Positions 1 through 7,732 of a DNA stretch of 64,000 nucleotides are shown piece by piece (within the stretch, counting starts at the first letter, position 1; each line of letters starts with the position of its first letter). The notes below the pieces were generated by a model, which saw nothing but the letters and a program-made list of their open reading frames with translations, made no database searches and was not told the DNA's origin. Origin of the DNA: Terriglobales bacterium (lineage in GTDB: Bacteria; Acidobacteriota; Terriglobia; Terriglobales; Acidobacteriaceae). The position numbers and the translations under genes were made by a program. The stretch covers positions 1 through 64,000 of the forward strand of contig DATIBR010000052.1 of the NCBI GenBank assembly GCA_035457425.1, read 5' to 3'.

Positions 1-1
1 G

Positions 2-1693
2 GTGCGCCTCTTCGTCGAGCGCGCCCAGGAAGTCCATCCCGGCTTCTCGCTGGACGCCGAGAACGCACGCGCCATCGCCCAGATCTGCCAGCGCCTGGAC
101 GGCCTGCCGCTCGCCATCGAGCTCGCCGCCGCGCGCATCAAGCTGCTCTCCCCGTCGGCGATGCTCGCCCGCCTGGAAAGCTCGCTCAGCCTGCTGACCG
201 GCGGCGCGCGCGACCTGCCCACTCGCCAGCAGACGCTCCGCGGCACCGTGGAGTGGAGCTACAAGCTGCTCGGATCCGCCGAGCAGATGCTCGTCCGCCG
301 CCTCGCCGTCTTCATCGGAGGCTGCACCTTGGAGGCGGTCGAGGCCGTCTGCGACACCAAGGGCGATCTCGGTCTCGACATCCTCGACGGCATGGCCTCG
401 GTCGCCGACAAGAGCCTGGTGCAGCAAGTGCAGGAAGCCGGCGCCGAGGCGCGCTTCACCATGCTCTCCACCATCCGCGAGTACGCCCGCGAGCAGCTGG
501 CGGCCGCGGGCGAGGAGCCCGCGGTGCGGCGTGCCCACGCGGCATACTTCCTGGTGCTGGCGGAGGAAGGCTCCGAGCTGGTCGTCAGCGACCCGGCTTG
601 GCTGGCGCGCTTCGACGCCGAGCACCGCAACTTCCTCGCCGCCATCGACTACCTCGTCGCCACCGGGGAATCCGATTGGGGGCTGCGCCTGGGCGCCGCG
701 CTCTTCCGCTTCTGGGAGACGCGCGAGCACCTGGCCGAGGGTCGCGCGCAGCTCGCGCGCCTGCTGGCGGTGCCGGGCAGCCAGGCCGGGACGAAGCTGC
801 GCGCACGGCTGCTGTTCTCCTCGGCCGTGCTGGCGGGCGAGCAGGGCGACTACGGCTCGGCGCAGAAGCTGCTCGAGCAGAGCCTCGCGGTCTGCCGCGC
901 GCTCGGCGATACCCGCGGCGTCGCGGTGGCGCTCAACGCGCTCGCCGTCAACGCGCGCGATCGCGGCGAGCTGAGCATGGCGGCCGAGCTGTTCGAGCAG
1001 TGCGTCGGGATCTGGCGCGAGCTGGGCGCCCCGGTCGACGTCGCGCGCGCTCTCAGCAACCTTGCCAGCGCCAGCAAGCTCCTCGGCGATTACGCCCGCG
1101 CCGGTACGCTCTACCAGGAATGTCTCGCCACCTTCCGCGCCATCGGCGACGAGGCCGGCGCCGCCTGGACACTCAACTACACCGGCGACATGGCGCGCGA
1201 GCAGCGCGACTTCGCCGCGGCGCGCTCTGCCTACGAGCAGGCGCTGGCCGCGTTCCGCGAGCTGCACGATGGCTGGGGCCGGGCCAGCGTGCTCTGTGAT
1301 CTCGCCAGCCTGGATTGCGACCAGCAGGATTTCGCCGGCGCCCAGCGCCTGTTCGGGGAGAGCATCCGCATCTTCCAGGAACTCGGGCACAAGCGCGGGA
1401 TCGCCCGCGTGCTGGAGAGCCTGGCCATCTCGGCGGTCGCACAGGGGAAGGCGCCCGAAGCGCTCCGCCTGGCGGGCGCGGCGGCCGCGCTGCGCGAGCG
1501 CGTGGGAGCGCCGCTCACACCCGCGCAGAACAGCGCGCTGGAGTCCGCCTTGAAGCCCGCGCATGCCGCGCTCGAAGGCGCGCTAGGCACCAGCGCCTGG
1601 ATGGAAGGCTACAGCCTGCCGCTGGCGAAAGTGGTGGAAGAGGTCGTCGGCAAAGAGGTGGCGCAGGGGTTGAGCACCCCGCGCCCCGCCTGA
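2..1693 (+). CDS. NB-ARC/TPR ATPase-type regulator, C-terminal part (5' truncated by window edge)
   Basis: Open from the first base, so the true start lies upstream; the GTG at position 2 is an internal valine. The first ~60 residues hold the GLPLAIELAAAR motif that ends NB-ARC domains of AfsR/LuxR/adenylate-cyclase-type ATPases, followed by a winged-helix-like block (RQQTLRGTVEWSY, residues ~75-125). From about residue 250 to 500 the protein is a run of alanine-rich 34-40-residue helical hairpins of TPR type, each with an LG-D--G-A-AL pattern. Family knowledge: these are STAND-type signalling ATPases, often with an N-terminal DNA-binding or cyclase domain, which would be outside the window. 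The input and output functions cannot be stated. Confidence 0.8.
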   Translation: MRLFVERAQEVHPGFSLDAENARAIAQICQRLDGLPLAIELAAARIKLLSPSAMLARLESSLSLLTGGARDLPTRQQTLRGTVEWSYKLLGSAEQMLVRRLAVFIGGCTLEAVEAVCDTKGDLGLDILDGMASVADKSLVQQVQEAGAEARFTMLSTIREYAREQLAAAGEEPAVRRAHAAYFLVLAEEGSELVVSDPAWLARFDAEHRNFLAAIDYLVATGESDWGLRLGAALFRFWETREHLAEGRAQLARLLAVPGSQAGTKLRARLLFSSAVLAGEQGDYGSAQKLLEQSLAVCRALGDTRGVAVALNALAVNARDRGELSMAAELFEQCVGIWRELGAPVDVARALSNLASASKLLGDYARAGTLYQECLATFRAIGDEAGAAWTLNYTGDMAREQRDFAAARSAYEQALAAFRELHDGWGRASVLCDLASLDCDQQDFAGAQRLFGESIRIFQELGHKRGIARVLESLAISAVAQGKAPEALRLAGAAAALRERVGAPLTPAQNSALESALKPAHAALEGALGTSAWMEGYSLPLAKVVEEVVGKEVAQGLSTPRPA

Positions 1694-1966
1694 TCAGTCC
1701 GCGGTCGTCGGGTCGATCAGCCGCCGCACCGCCGAGATGCGATTCGCCGGGAAGCCGCCCCGCCGCGCGTGCTCCCGGATGGTGTCCTCATCGGGAGCGA
1801 GATACACGCAGTACACCTTGTCGCCGGTCACGTAGCTGTGCAGCCACTTGATCTCCGGTCCCATGTCCCGCAGGACGCCGACGGACTTCGCGGCGATGGC
1901 CTGCAGCTCAGCGTCCGACAGTTTTCCCGCCCCGGGAATCTCGCGCTCGATCACGAATTGCGGCAT
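1694..1966 (-). CDS. DUF4242 (SCO4226-like nickel-binding) small protein
   Basis: A 90-residue soluble protein without signal peptide. It begins MPQFVIEREIPGAGKLS and carries the conserved block WLHSYVTGDKVYCVYLAPDE typical of DUF4242, a small ferredoxin-like fold family whose Streptomyces member SCO4226 binds nickel. An ATG start follows a good GAGGTGG ribosome-binding site. It is tail-to-tail with the upstream TPR gene, with the two stop codons adjacent. Family assignment rests on sequence pattern; the metal specificity is knowledge of a distant homologue only. Confidence 0.75.
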   Translation of the reverse strand: MPQFVIEREIPGAGKLSDAELQAIAAKSVGVLRDMGPEIKWLHSYVTGDKVYCVYLAPDEDTIREHARRGGFPANRISAVRRLIDPTTAD

Positions 1967-2249
1967 TGGCCCACCTCGGAAAAAATATTAGCAGAATCAT
2001 TCGCGCCGCGTTTTGCGGACGGCAAGAGCCGGCTCCCCGCCCCTGCCCCCGACACCTCCTGGTCCAGCCGGACGTTGCTATACGAGAGTTTCTGCTCCGC
2101 TGGACGCCCAATCCGGGAACCGATGCCGATCTGGGACGCCTCGGAGCCCCGGCCGCGCCTGGCGGGCACCGCTATGCCGCTTCTTTTCAGCTTCTTGCGA
2201 GTGGTGGCTGAAGTGCAACGTAAGTAGTCGAATCCGAAAAGGGGTCGAT
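1967..2249. other. Divergent intergenic region
   Basis: A 283-base spacer between the divergently transcribed DUF4242 gene and the hybrid kinase. Reading frames run through it on both strands but lack ribosome-binding sites and family resemblance. I see no convincing repeat, tRNA or riboswitch here; promoters for both genes should lie in it but none stands out. Confidence 0.5.
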
Positions 2250-4379
2250 GTGATCGTGCGCGAGCCCTCTCGCTGGTTGCTGGTCCCGCTGGTGACGGCG
2301 GGCGTGGTGGGCGCGTTCCTGCTGGCGCTCATGCAGTTTCATCCCGTGGCGCCGGCGCGCCATGCCGCGTTCGAGCGCTGGAGCGTGGTCGCCGGCGTCG
2401 CGCTATTCCTCGCCGCGCTGGCCAAGGGGCTGTGGCTGCGCCGCCGGCTGCTCGCCCGCGAGCGCGAGCGCGAGGCCTGCAACGCCGGCATCCGCAACGC
2501 GGTCGCCGCAGCCGACATGGCCAGCCAGGAGAAGATCAGCTTCCTCGCCCACATGAGCCATGAGCTGCGCACGCCGCTGCACGGCGTGTTCGGCATGGTC
2601 GAGCTGGCGCTGCAGGGCGACCTGCTCCCCGAGCAGCGCGAGTATCTGCAGGTCGCGCGGCGCTCCTGCCAGACGCTGCTCGGCGTGGTCGACGACATCC
2701 TCGACTTCTCGCGCATGGCGGCCGGCCGGCTGGAACTCGACCACGTCGCCTTCGAGTTGGCCGAGACGGTGGAGGACGCCGTCCGCACCGTGGCCGCCGG
2801 CGTCCACGGCGACCAGGTCGAGATCATGTGCGAGATCGCCCCCGCCGTCCCGGCCTATGTCGTCGGCGACCCCGGCCGCTTGCGCCAGGTCCTGCTCAAC
2901 CTGCTGAGCAACGCGCTCCGCTTCACCACCCAGGGCGAGGTGGTGCTGCGCGTCGGAGTGCTCGCGAACGACGAAGATCGCATCGCGCTCGCCTTCACGG
3001 TGCGCGACACCGGCATCGGCATCCCCGCGGAGCAGCGCGCGCGCCTGTTCGACGCCTTCCATGCGGTCGAGCCGGCGGTGCACCGCCGCTCTGGCGGACC
3101 CGGCCTGGGCCTGGCCATTGCCGCCCGCCTGGTCGCGCTCATGCAGGGGGAGATCACGGTGGAGAGCGAGGTGGGGAAGGGGAGCACGTTCCGCTTCACG
3201 GCATCGTTCGGCCGCGCGGGCGCGGAGGCGCCGCTGCCGGTCACGCTCGTCCGGCCGGCGGAGCTGCGCGTCCTGGTCGTCGACGACCATCCGACCAACC
3301 GGCTCATCCTGCTGCGCATGCTGGCGCACCTCGGTGTCATGGCCGAGGCCGTGGCCGACGGGCCCGCCGCGCTCGAGCACCTACGCGCGGCGCTCGCGGC
3401 CCGGCCCTTCACCGTGCTGCTGAGCGACGTCCAGATGCCGCGCATGGACGGCTTCGATCTGGCGCGCGCCGTCCGCGGCGACCCGCAGCTCGCCGGCCTG
3501 CGCGTGCTGCTGCTTTCTTCCGACCAGCAGGAGGGCGACGTCGCGCGCTGCCGCGAGCTCGAGATCGAGAAGTGCCTGCTCAAGCCGGTGCGCGTGCGCG
3601 CCCTGCGCGATGCTCTGCTGCGCCGCGCGCCCGAGCCGGCGCCCGCCGGCCCCGGCACGCCCTGCGCGCTGCACCTGCTGCTGGTCGAGGATAACGTGGT
3701 GAACCAGAAGGTCACGCGCGCGCTGCTGGAAAAGATGGGCCACGCCGTCACCCTCGCGCCCGACGGCCGCAGCGCGGTCCGGCACGCCGCCGACTCCCAC
3801 TTCGACGCCATCCTGATGGACGTGCAGCTGCCCGAGATGGACGGCCTGGAGGCCGCCGCCGCCATCCGGCGCTTCGATCCCAACGTGCCCATCCTCGCGA
3901 TGACGGCCTACGCGATGAAGGGCGACCGCGAGCGCTGCCTGGCTGCCGGCATGAACGACTACATCGCCAAGCCCGTGGCGCGCGGCGAGCTGGCCGAGGC
4001 GCTCGCGCGCTACTGCGCCGCGCCCGGGCGCGAGAGCGCGGCGGCGCAGCCCGCGTTCGACCAGGGCGAGCTGCGGGAGCGCGTGGGCGACGATGCCGCG
4101 CTGCTCGCCGAACTGCTCGCGCTGTTTCGCACCGACGCGCGCCATAAGCTGGAGGAGCTGCGCCAGGCGCTCGCCTTCCGCGATGCCGAAGGCTTCGCGC
4201 GCATCGCGCACTGCCTGAAGGGGATGGCGGCCACGTTCGCCGCCGGGCGTGCCTTCGCGGTCAGCCGCGAGCTCGAGGAACTGGGCCGCGCGGGCGACCT
4301 GCGCGATGCCGCGCCCGTCGTCTCGCGCCTGGAATACGAGCTCGGCGTGCTGGAGCAGGAACTGTCGGTGCTGGCCTGA
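2250..4379 (+). CDS. Hybrid sensor histidine kinase (HisKA-HATPase-REC-REC-HPt)
   Basis: A 709-residue BarA/ArcB-style phosphorelay protein. I chose the GTG at 2250 because AAAAGGGG lies 5-10 bases upstream and the longer reading frame lacks a site. Order: two membrane helices (residues ~9-30 and 44-61) with almost no periplasmic loop; HisKA with phosphoacceptor H104 in SHELRTPLHG; HATPase with DTGIGI and GGPGLGLAIA; REC1 (~340-455, SDVQMPRMDG, lysine in LLKPV); REC2 (~476-590, MDVQLPEMDG, lysine in IAKPV); and a C-terminal HPt whose H654 lies in AHCLKGMAATF. All phosphotransfer residues are present. No large sensory domain is visible, so the signal may be sensed in the membrane or through a partner. 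The double-receiver gene follows after 21 bases and is a plausible relay partner. Confidence 0.92.
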   Translation: MIVREPSRWLLVPLVTAGVVGAFLLALMQFHPVAPARHAAFERWSVVAGVALFLAALAKGLWLRRRLLAREREREACNAGIRNAVAAADMASQEKISFLAHMSHELRTPLHGVFGMVELALQGDLLPEQREYLQVARRSCQTLLGVVDDILDFSRMAAGRLELDHVAFELAETVEDAVRTVAAGVHGDQVEIMCEIAPAVPAYVVGDPGRLRQVLLNLLSNALRFTTQGEVVLRVGVLANDEDRIALAFTVRDTGIGIPAEQRARLFDAFHAVEPAVHRRSGGPGLGLAIAARLVALMQGEITVESEVGKGSTFRFTASFGRAGAEAPLPVTLVRPAELRVLVVDDHPTNRLILLRMLAHLGVMAEAVADGPAALEHLRAALAARPFTVLLSDVQMPRMDGFDLARAVRGDPQLAGLRVLLLSSDQQEGDVARCRELEIEKCLLKPVRVRALRDALLRRAPEPAPAGPGTPCALHLLLVEDNVVNQKVTRALLEKMGHAVTLAPDGRSAVRHAADSHFDAILMDVQLPEMDGLEAAAAIRRFDPNVPILAMTAYAMKGDRERCLAAGMNDYIAKPVARGELAEALARYCAAPGRESAAAQPAFDQGELRERVGDDAALLAELLALFRTDARHKLEELRQALAFRDAEGFARIAHCLKGMAATFAAGRAFAVSRELEELGRAGDLRDAAPVVSRLEYELGVLEQELSVLA

Positions 4380-4400
4380 GGCCGCACGGGGAGGAAGCCG

Positions 4401-5237
4401 ATGCACGTCCTGATCGCCGACGATGACCGCGCCACCACGCAACTGCTCTGCGCGCGCATCCACGACGCGGGACACCGCACCACCGTCGCCTTCGACACCA
4501 TGCAGACCATGATGATGTGCATGAAGCTGCGTCCCGACGCCGTCGTCCTCGACGTCCAGATGCCGGGCGGGAGCGGGCTGCAGGTGCTGCACCGGCTGAA
4601 AAGCTCCGCCAACACCGCCATGATCCCGGTCATCGTCCTGACGGGGAACGCGGAGCACGAGAACGCCGCGCTCCAGCAGGGCGCGGACGCTTTCCTGCTC
4701 AAGCCGCCCGATCTCGAGCGCCTGTGCGAGATCCTCGAGCGCTGCGCCGCGCGCGTGGATTCGCCGCGCCCGCGCATCGTCCACCGCTCGCCCCCACCGA
4801 AAGTCGAACCCTTGCCGCCGCCGGAGGCTCTTGTGCGCAACGTACTCGTCATCGACGACGACATCGTCGTCTCCAACGTGATCGCCAACCGCCTGCTGCG
4901 CGCCGGCTTTGCCACCATGTTCGCCGCCGACATCCCGGAAGCGCTGCGCGTGCTGAACGCCTTCCGCATCGACGCCGTCGTGCTCGACCTCGAACTGCCC
5001 TCCGGGAGCGGCCTCGAGGTCATCCGGCGCCTCAAGTCCTTCAGCCGCCGGAGCGAGATCCCCATCGTCGTGGTCAGCGGCTCGACCGACGAGCAGGGCG
5101 CGCGGGTCGCGCTCGCCGCGGGCGCCGACCGCTTCCTCACCAAGCCGCCCGACCTCGAGCAGCTGGTCGCGCGCCTGCGCGAGTTCTATCCCGCGACCCA
5201 GGCGCAGCAGGCGCTCGAAGTGACCGCCTCGCGCTGA
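4401..5237 (+). CDS. Double receiver-domain response regulator without output domain
   Basis: A 278-residue protein made of two CheY-like receivers. REC1 has the acidic triad DDD at residues 7-9, phosphoacceptor D51 and lysine K101 in LLKPPDLE; REC2 starts at IDDDIVV (~151), with D196 and lysine in LTKPPDLE. A short proline-rich linker (~130-142) separates them. The near-identical LKPPDLE / TKPPDLE endings suggest an internal duplication. No DNA-binding or enzymatic output domain is present, so it probably works through protein contacts or as a phosphate sink/shuttle. ATG start behind GGGGAGGAAG. It directly follows the hybrid kinase and is probably co-transcribed with it. Confidence 0.88.
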   Translation: MHVLIADDDRATTQLLCARIHDAGHRTTVAFDTMQTMMMCMKLRPDAVVLDVQMPGGSGLQVLHRLKSSANTAMIPVIVLTGNAEHENAALQQGADAFLLKPPDLERLCEILERCAARVDSPRPRIVHRSPPPKVEPLPPPEALVRNVLVIDDDIVVSNVIANRLLRAGFATMFAADIPEALRVLNAFRIDAVVLDLELPSGSGLEVIRRLKSFSRRSEIPIVVVSGSTDEQGARVALAAGADRFLTKPPDLEQLVARLREFYPATQAQQALEVTASR

Positions 5238-5284
5238 CCCGTGCGCTGGACACGGCCGCGCCCCCGGGCTTATCGTTTCCGGCC

Positions 5285-6796
5285 ATGAACCGGCGAGAGC
5301 TCCTTTACGGCGCAGCAGTCACCGGCGCGGCGATGGCCATGCCGCGCTTTGCCTTCACCCAGTCCGCCACGGCGGGCGACCTCGACGCCATCTACAAGGA
5401 AGTCGAGAAGCGGCACGACGAGAGCGTCCAGCGCCTGCAGGCCTGGATCAAGCAGCCCTCCATCGCGGCGGAGAACCGCGGCGTCAACGAAGGCTGCGAG
5501 CTGACCATGCAGATGCTGCGCGACGCCGGCTTCCAGAGCGTCACCAAGATCCCGACCGACGGCCAGCCCGGCATCTTCGCCACGCTCGACGCCGGCGCGC
5601 CGCAGACGCTCGGCCTCTACTTCATGTACGACGTGAAGCAGGTCGACCCGGCCGAGTGGTCGTCGCCGCCCTGGGAGGCGCGCATCATCGACAAGCCGGG
5701 CTTCGGCAAGGTGGTGATGGGCCGCGGCGCCGTCAACCAGAAGGGCCCGGAAGCCGCTTTCCTCGCCGCCCTGCACGCCATCCAGGGCGCCGGCAGGAAG
5801 CTGCCGGTGAACCTGGTGCTGGTCGCGGAGGGCGAGGAGGAGATCGGCTCGCCGCACTTCCCGCAGGTCGTGCGCCGGCCGGAAGTGCTGGCGGCGCTCA
5901 AGCAGACGGAGGGCATCTTCATGCCGTCGGCTTCGCAGAGCCCCGATGGCAGCGTGACCACCGCGCTCGGCGCCAAGGGCGTGATCGAGTGCGAGCTCAC
6001 CTCTTCCGGCGAGCGCTGGGGCCGCGGACCGGCGAAGGACATCCACTCCAGCCTCAAGGCGCGGGTGGATTCGCCGGCCTGGCACCTGGTGAAGGCGCTG
6101 AACACGCTGGTCAAGGACGACGGCAACACGCCCGCCATCGACGGCTTCTTCGAGAAGGCGCGGCCCATCAGCGCGGAAGAGAAGCGCATGTGCGCGGTCG
6201 CCGCCGCGCGCCTGAACGAGGAGACGGCGAAGAAGTCCCTGGGCGTGAAGCACTGGATCAACGACGTCGACTTCCGCACCTCGATCGAGATGCTGGTCTC
6301 GCAGCCGACGGTGAACATCGAGGGCCTGGTGGGCGGCTACACCGGGCCGGGCGGCAAGACCATCCTGCCGCACAAGGCCGTCGCCAAGCTCGACCTGCGG
6401 CTCGTCCCCGACATGACCGCGGCCGACACGCTCGCCAAGCTGAAGGCGCACCTCGCCAAGCGCGGCTTCGGCGACATCGACGTCAACATGACCGGCGGCT
6501 ACGACCCCAACGCGACGGCGCCCGACGCCAAGCTCATCAAGGTGGAGGAGAAGGTCTACAAGAACCACGGCATCGACCCGATCATCCTGCCGCGCAACGC
6601 CGGTTCCTGGCCGGGCTACGTCTTCACCGGCGAGCCGCTGAAGCTGGCCGCCGGCCACTTCGGCCTGGGACACGGCTCCGGCGCGCACGCCCCCGACGAG
6701 TACTTCGTCATCGAGTCCTCCAATCCCAAGGTCGCGGGCTGGGACGGCGCGGTGAAGTCCTACGTCGAGTACCTGTACGAGCTGGCGGCCAGCTGA
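5285..6796 (+). CDS. M20-family metallohydrolase homologue with substituted metal ligands, exported
   Basis: A 503-residue protein with an N-terminal signal resembling a Tat leader (MNRRELLYGAAVTGAAMA). The M20/carnosinase-like scaffold is clear: EGEEEIGS (residues 182-189) carries the catalytic glutamate, DIHSS (252-256) matches the lid-domain histidine motif, and GSGAHAPDE near the C-terminus supplies the last metal histidine. However the usual H-x-D motif reads YFMYDVK (M114 for His), the bridging-Asp motif GRGA-D-KG reads GRGAVNQKG (N151 for Asp), and the next metal Asp region reads FMPSAS. Family knowledge says these positions bind the two zinc ions, so activity may be altered or lost. 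The longer in-frame extension upstream overlaps the receiver gene and is rejected. No clear operon partner. Confidence 0.85.
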   Translation: MNRRELLYGAAVTGAAMAMPRFAFTQSATAGDLDAIYKEVEKRHDESVQRLQAWIKQPSIAAENRGVNEGCELTMQMLRDAGFQSVTKIPTDGQPGIFATLDAGAPQTLGLYFMYDVKQVDPAEWSSPPWEARIIDKPGFGKVVMGRGAVNQKGPEAAFLAALHAIQGAGRKLPVNLVLVAEGEEEIGSPHFPQVVRRPEVLAALKQTEGIFMPSASQSPDGSVTTALGAKGVIECELTSSGERWGRGPAKDIHSSLKARVDSPAWHLVKALNTLVKDDGNTPAIDGFFEKARPISAEEKRMCAVAAARLNEETAKKSLGVKHWINDVDFRTSIEMLVSQPTVNIEGLVGGYTGPGGKTILPHKAVAKLDLRLVPDMTAADTLAKLKAHLAKRGFGDIDVNMTGGYDPNATAPDAKLIKVEEKVYKNHGIDPIILPRNAGSWPGYVFTGEPLKLAAGHFGLGHGSGAHAPDEYFVIESSNPKVAGWDGAVKSYVEYLYELAAS

Positions 6797-6798
6797 GT

Positions 6799-6880
6799 CC
6801 ACACAGAGACGCAGAGACACAGAGAAAATCGTATTAATGTTGTTCTCTGTGCCTCTGTGCCTCTGTGTCTCTGTGGTGGG
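6799..6880. repeat. Intergenic inverted array of ACAGAGAC-type units
   Basis: The left arm (6799-6826) has tandem units like CAGAGACGCAGAGACACAG. The right arm (6843-6880) is the complement-type CTCTGTGCCTCTGTG array ending CTGTGGTGG. Together they can fold into a long hairpin with an AT-rich loop. It starts two bases after the M20 stop codon. The same element type recurs at 25117, 31222, 32856 (variant), 46322/46761 and 63693. Confidence 0.8.
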
Positions 6881-6961
6881 TGTGGCTCTTTTCCGCGGAG
6901 CGAAAAATAGTTGCAACCGAACGTCCACGCCCATCTCTATTCCTAGGGACGGGAAAAACCC

Positions 6962-7642
6962 ATGTCTCCAGCCACCAGCACGGTGTTAGCCCAGGGCGCG
7001 GCCCTGACGGACGAGCAGGTGGTCGCGCGCATCCTGGAGGGCGAGACGGCGATGTACGAGATCCTGATGCGGCGGCACAACCAGCGGCTTTACCGCGCCG
7101 TGCGCGCCATCGTGCGCGACGAAGCCGAGGCCGAGGACGTGCTCCAGGAAACCTACGTGCTCGCCTACCGCGCGCTGCGGCAGTTCGAGGGGCGCGCGCA
7201 GCTCTCCACCTGGCTCACGCGCATCGCGGTCAACGAGGCCCTGGGGCGCATGCGCAAGGCCGCCCGCTTCGATTCCCTGGAAGAGACCTTTGACGAGGAC
7301 GGCGCGCCGAAAGTCGTCGCCGTAACGGATCCGCGTATGAGCCCTGAGACGCAAGCCGCCACCGCCGAGACCCGCGCGTTGCTGGAAGAGGCCATCGACA
7401 AGCTCCCGCTCGATTACCGGCAGGTCTTCATGTTGCGCGAGGTCGAGGGCCTGAGCACCGAAGAGACGGCCGCGTCGCTCGGCATCGGCGCCGACAACGT
7501 GAAGACCCGGCTGTTCCGCGCGCGCGCCATGCTGCGCCGCAACCTCTTCCGCGCCGCGCAGGCTTCGAGCACCGAGGCCTTCCTGTTTCCCGCGACGCGC
7601 TGCGACCGCGTCGTCAAGCACGTCTTCGAGCGCATCGAGTAA
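6962..7642 (+). CDS. ECF-type RNA polymerase sigma factor
   Basis: A 226-residue sigma-70 family protein. Region 2 (residues ~25-95) contains AMYEILMRRHNQRLYR, AEDVLQETYVLAYRAL and LSTWLTRIAVNEAL, and region 4 (~145-200) contains LPLDYRQVFMLREVEGLSTEETA with a helix-turn-helix. A ~50-residue linker separates them. ATG start follows GGGACGGGAAAAACCC. ECF factors usually sit beside an anti-sigma gene, but the downstream neighbour is a convergent M13 peptidase, so the partner is elsewhere or the factor is regulated differently. The C-terminal tail (CDRVVKHVFERIE) is rich in Cys/His/charged residues. Confidence 0.93.
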   Translation: MSPATSTVLAQGAALTDEQVVARILEGETAMYEILMRRHNQRLYRAVRAIVRDEAEAEDVLQETYVLAYRALRQFEGRAQLSTWLTRIAVNEALGRMRKAARFDSLEETFDEDGAPKVVAVTDPRMSPETQAATAETRALLEEAIDKLPLDYRQVFMLREVEGLSTEETAASLGIGADNVKTRLFRARAMLRRNLFRAAQASSTEAFLFPATRCDRVVKHVFERIE

Positions 7643-7657
7643 GAGCGTTGCGTCTTA

Positions 7658-7723
7658 GCCGCAGGTGAACGCGGAAAAACGCAGATAGGTCTTATCTCGC
7701 GTCCATCTGCGTTCTGCTGCGGC
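7658..7723. repeat. Convergent intergenic palindrome of ACGCAGAT-type units
   Basis: The left arm GCCGCAGGTGAACGCGG...ACGCAGAT and the right arm ATCTGCGTTCTGCTGCGGC are imperfect inverted copies. It lies between two convergent genes (sigma factor and M13 peptidase), a position fitting a bidirectional transcription terminator. Same architecture as the ACAGAGAC elements but with a different unit. Confidence 0.65.
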
Positions 7724-7732
7724 CGATCCGCC

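Noticed and set aside
4517-5284. Long in-frame 5' extension of the M20-like gene
   Set aside because: It overlaps the double-receiver gene in another phase and reads as Arg/Ala-rich shadow; the true start with a Tat-like leader is at 5285.
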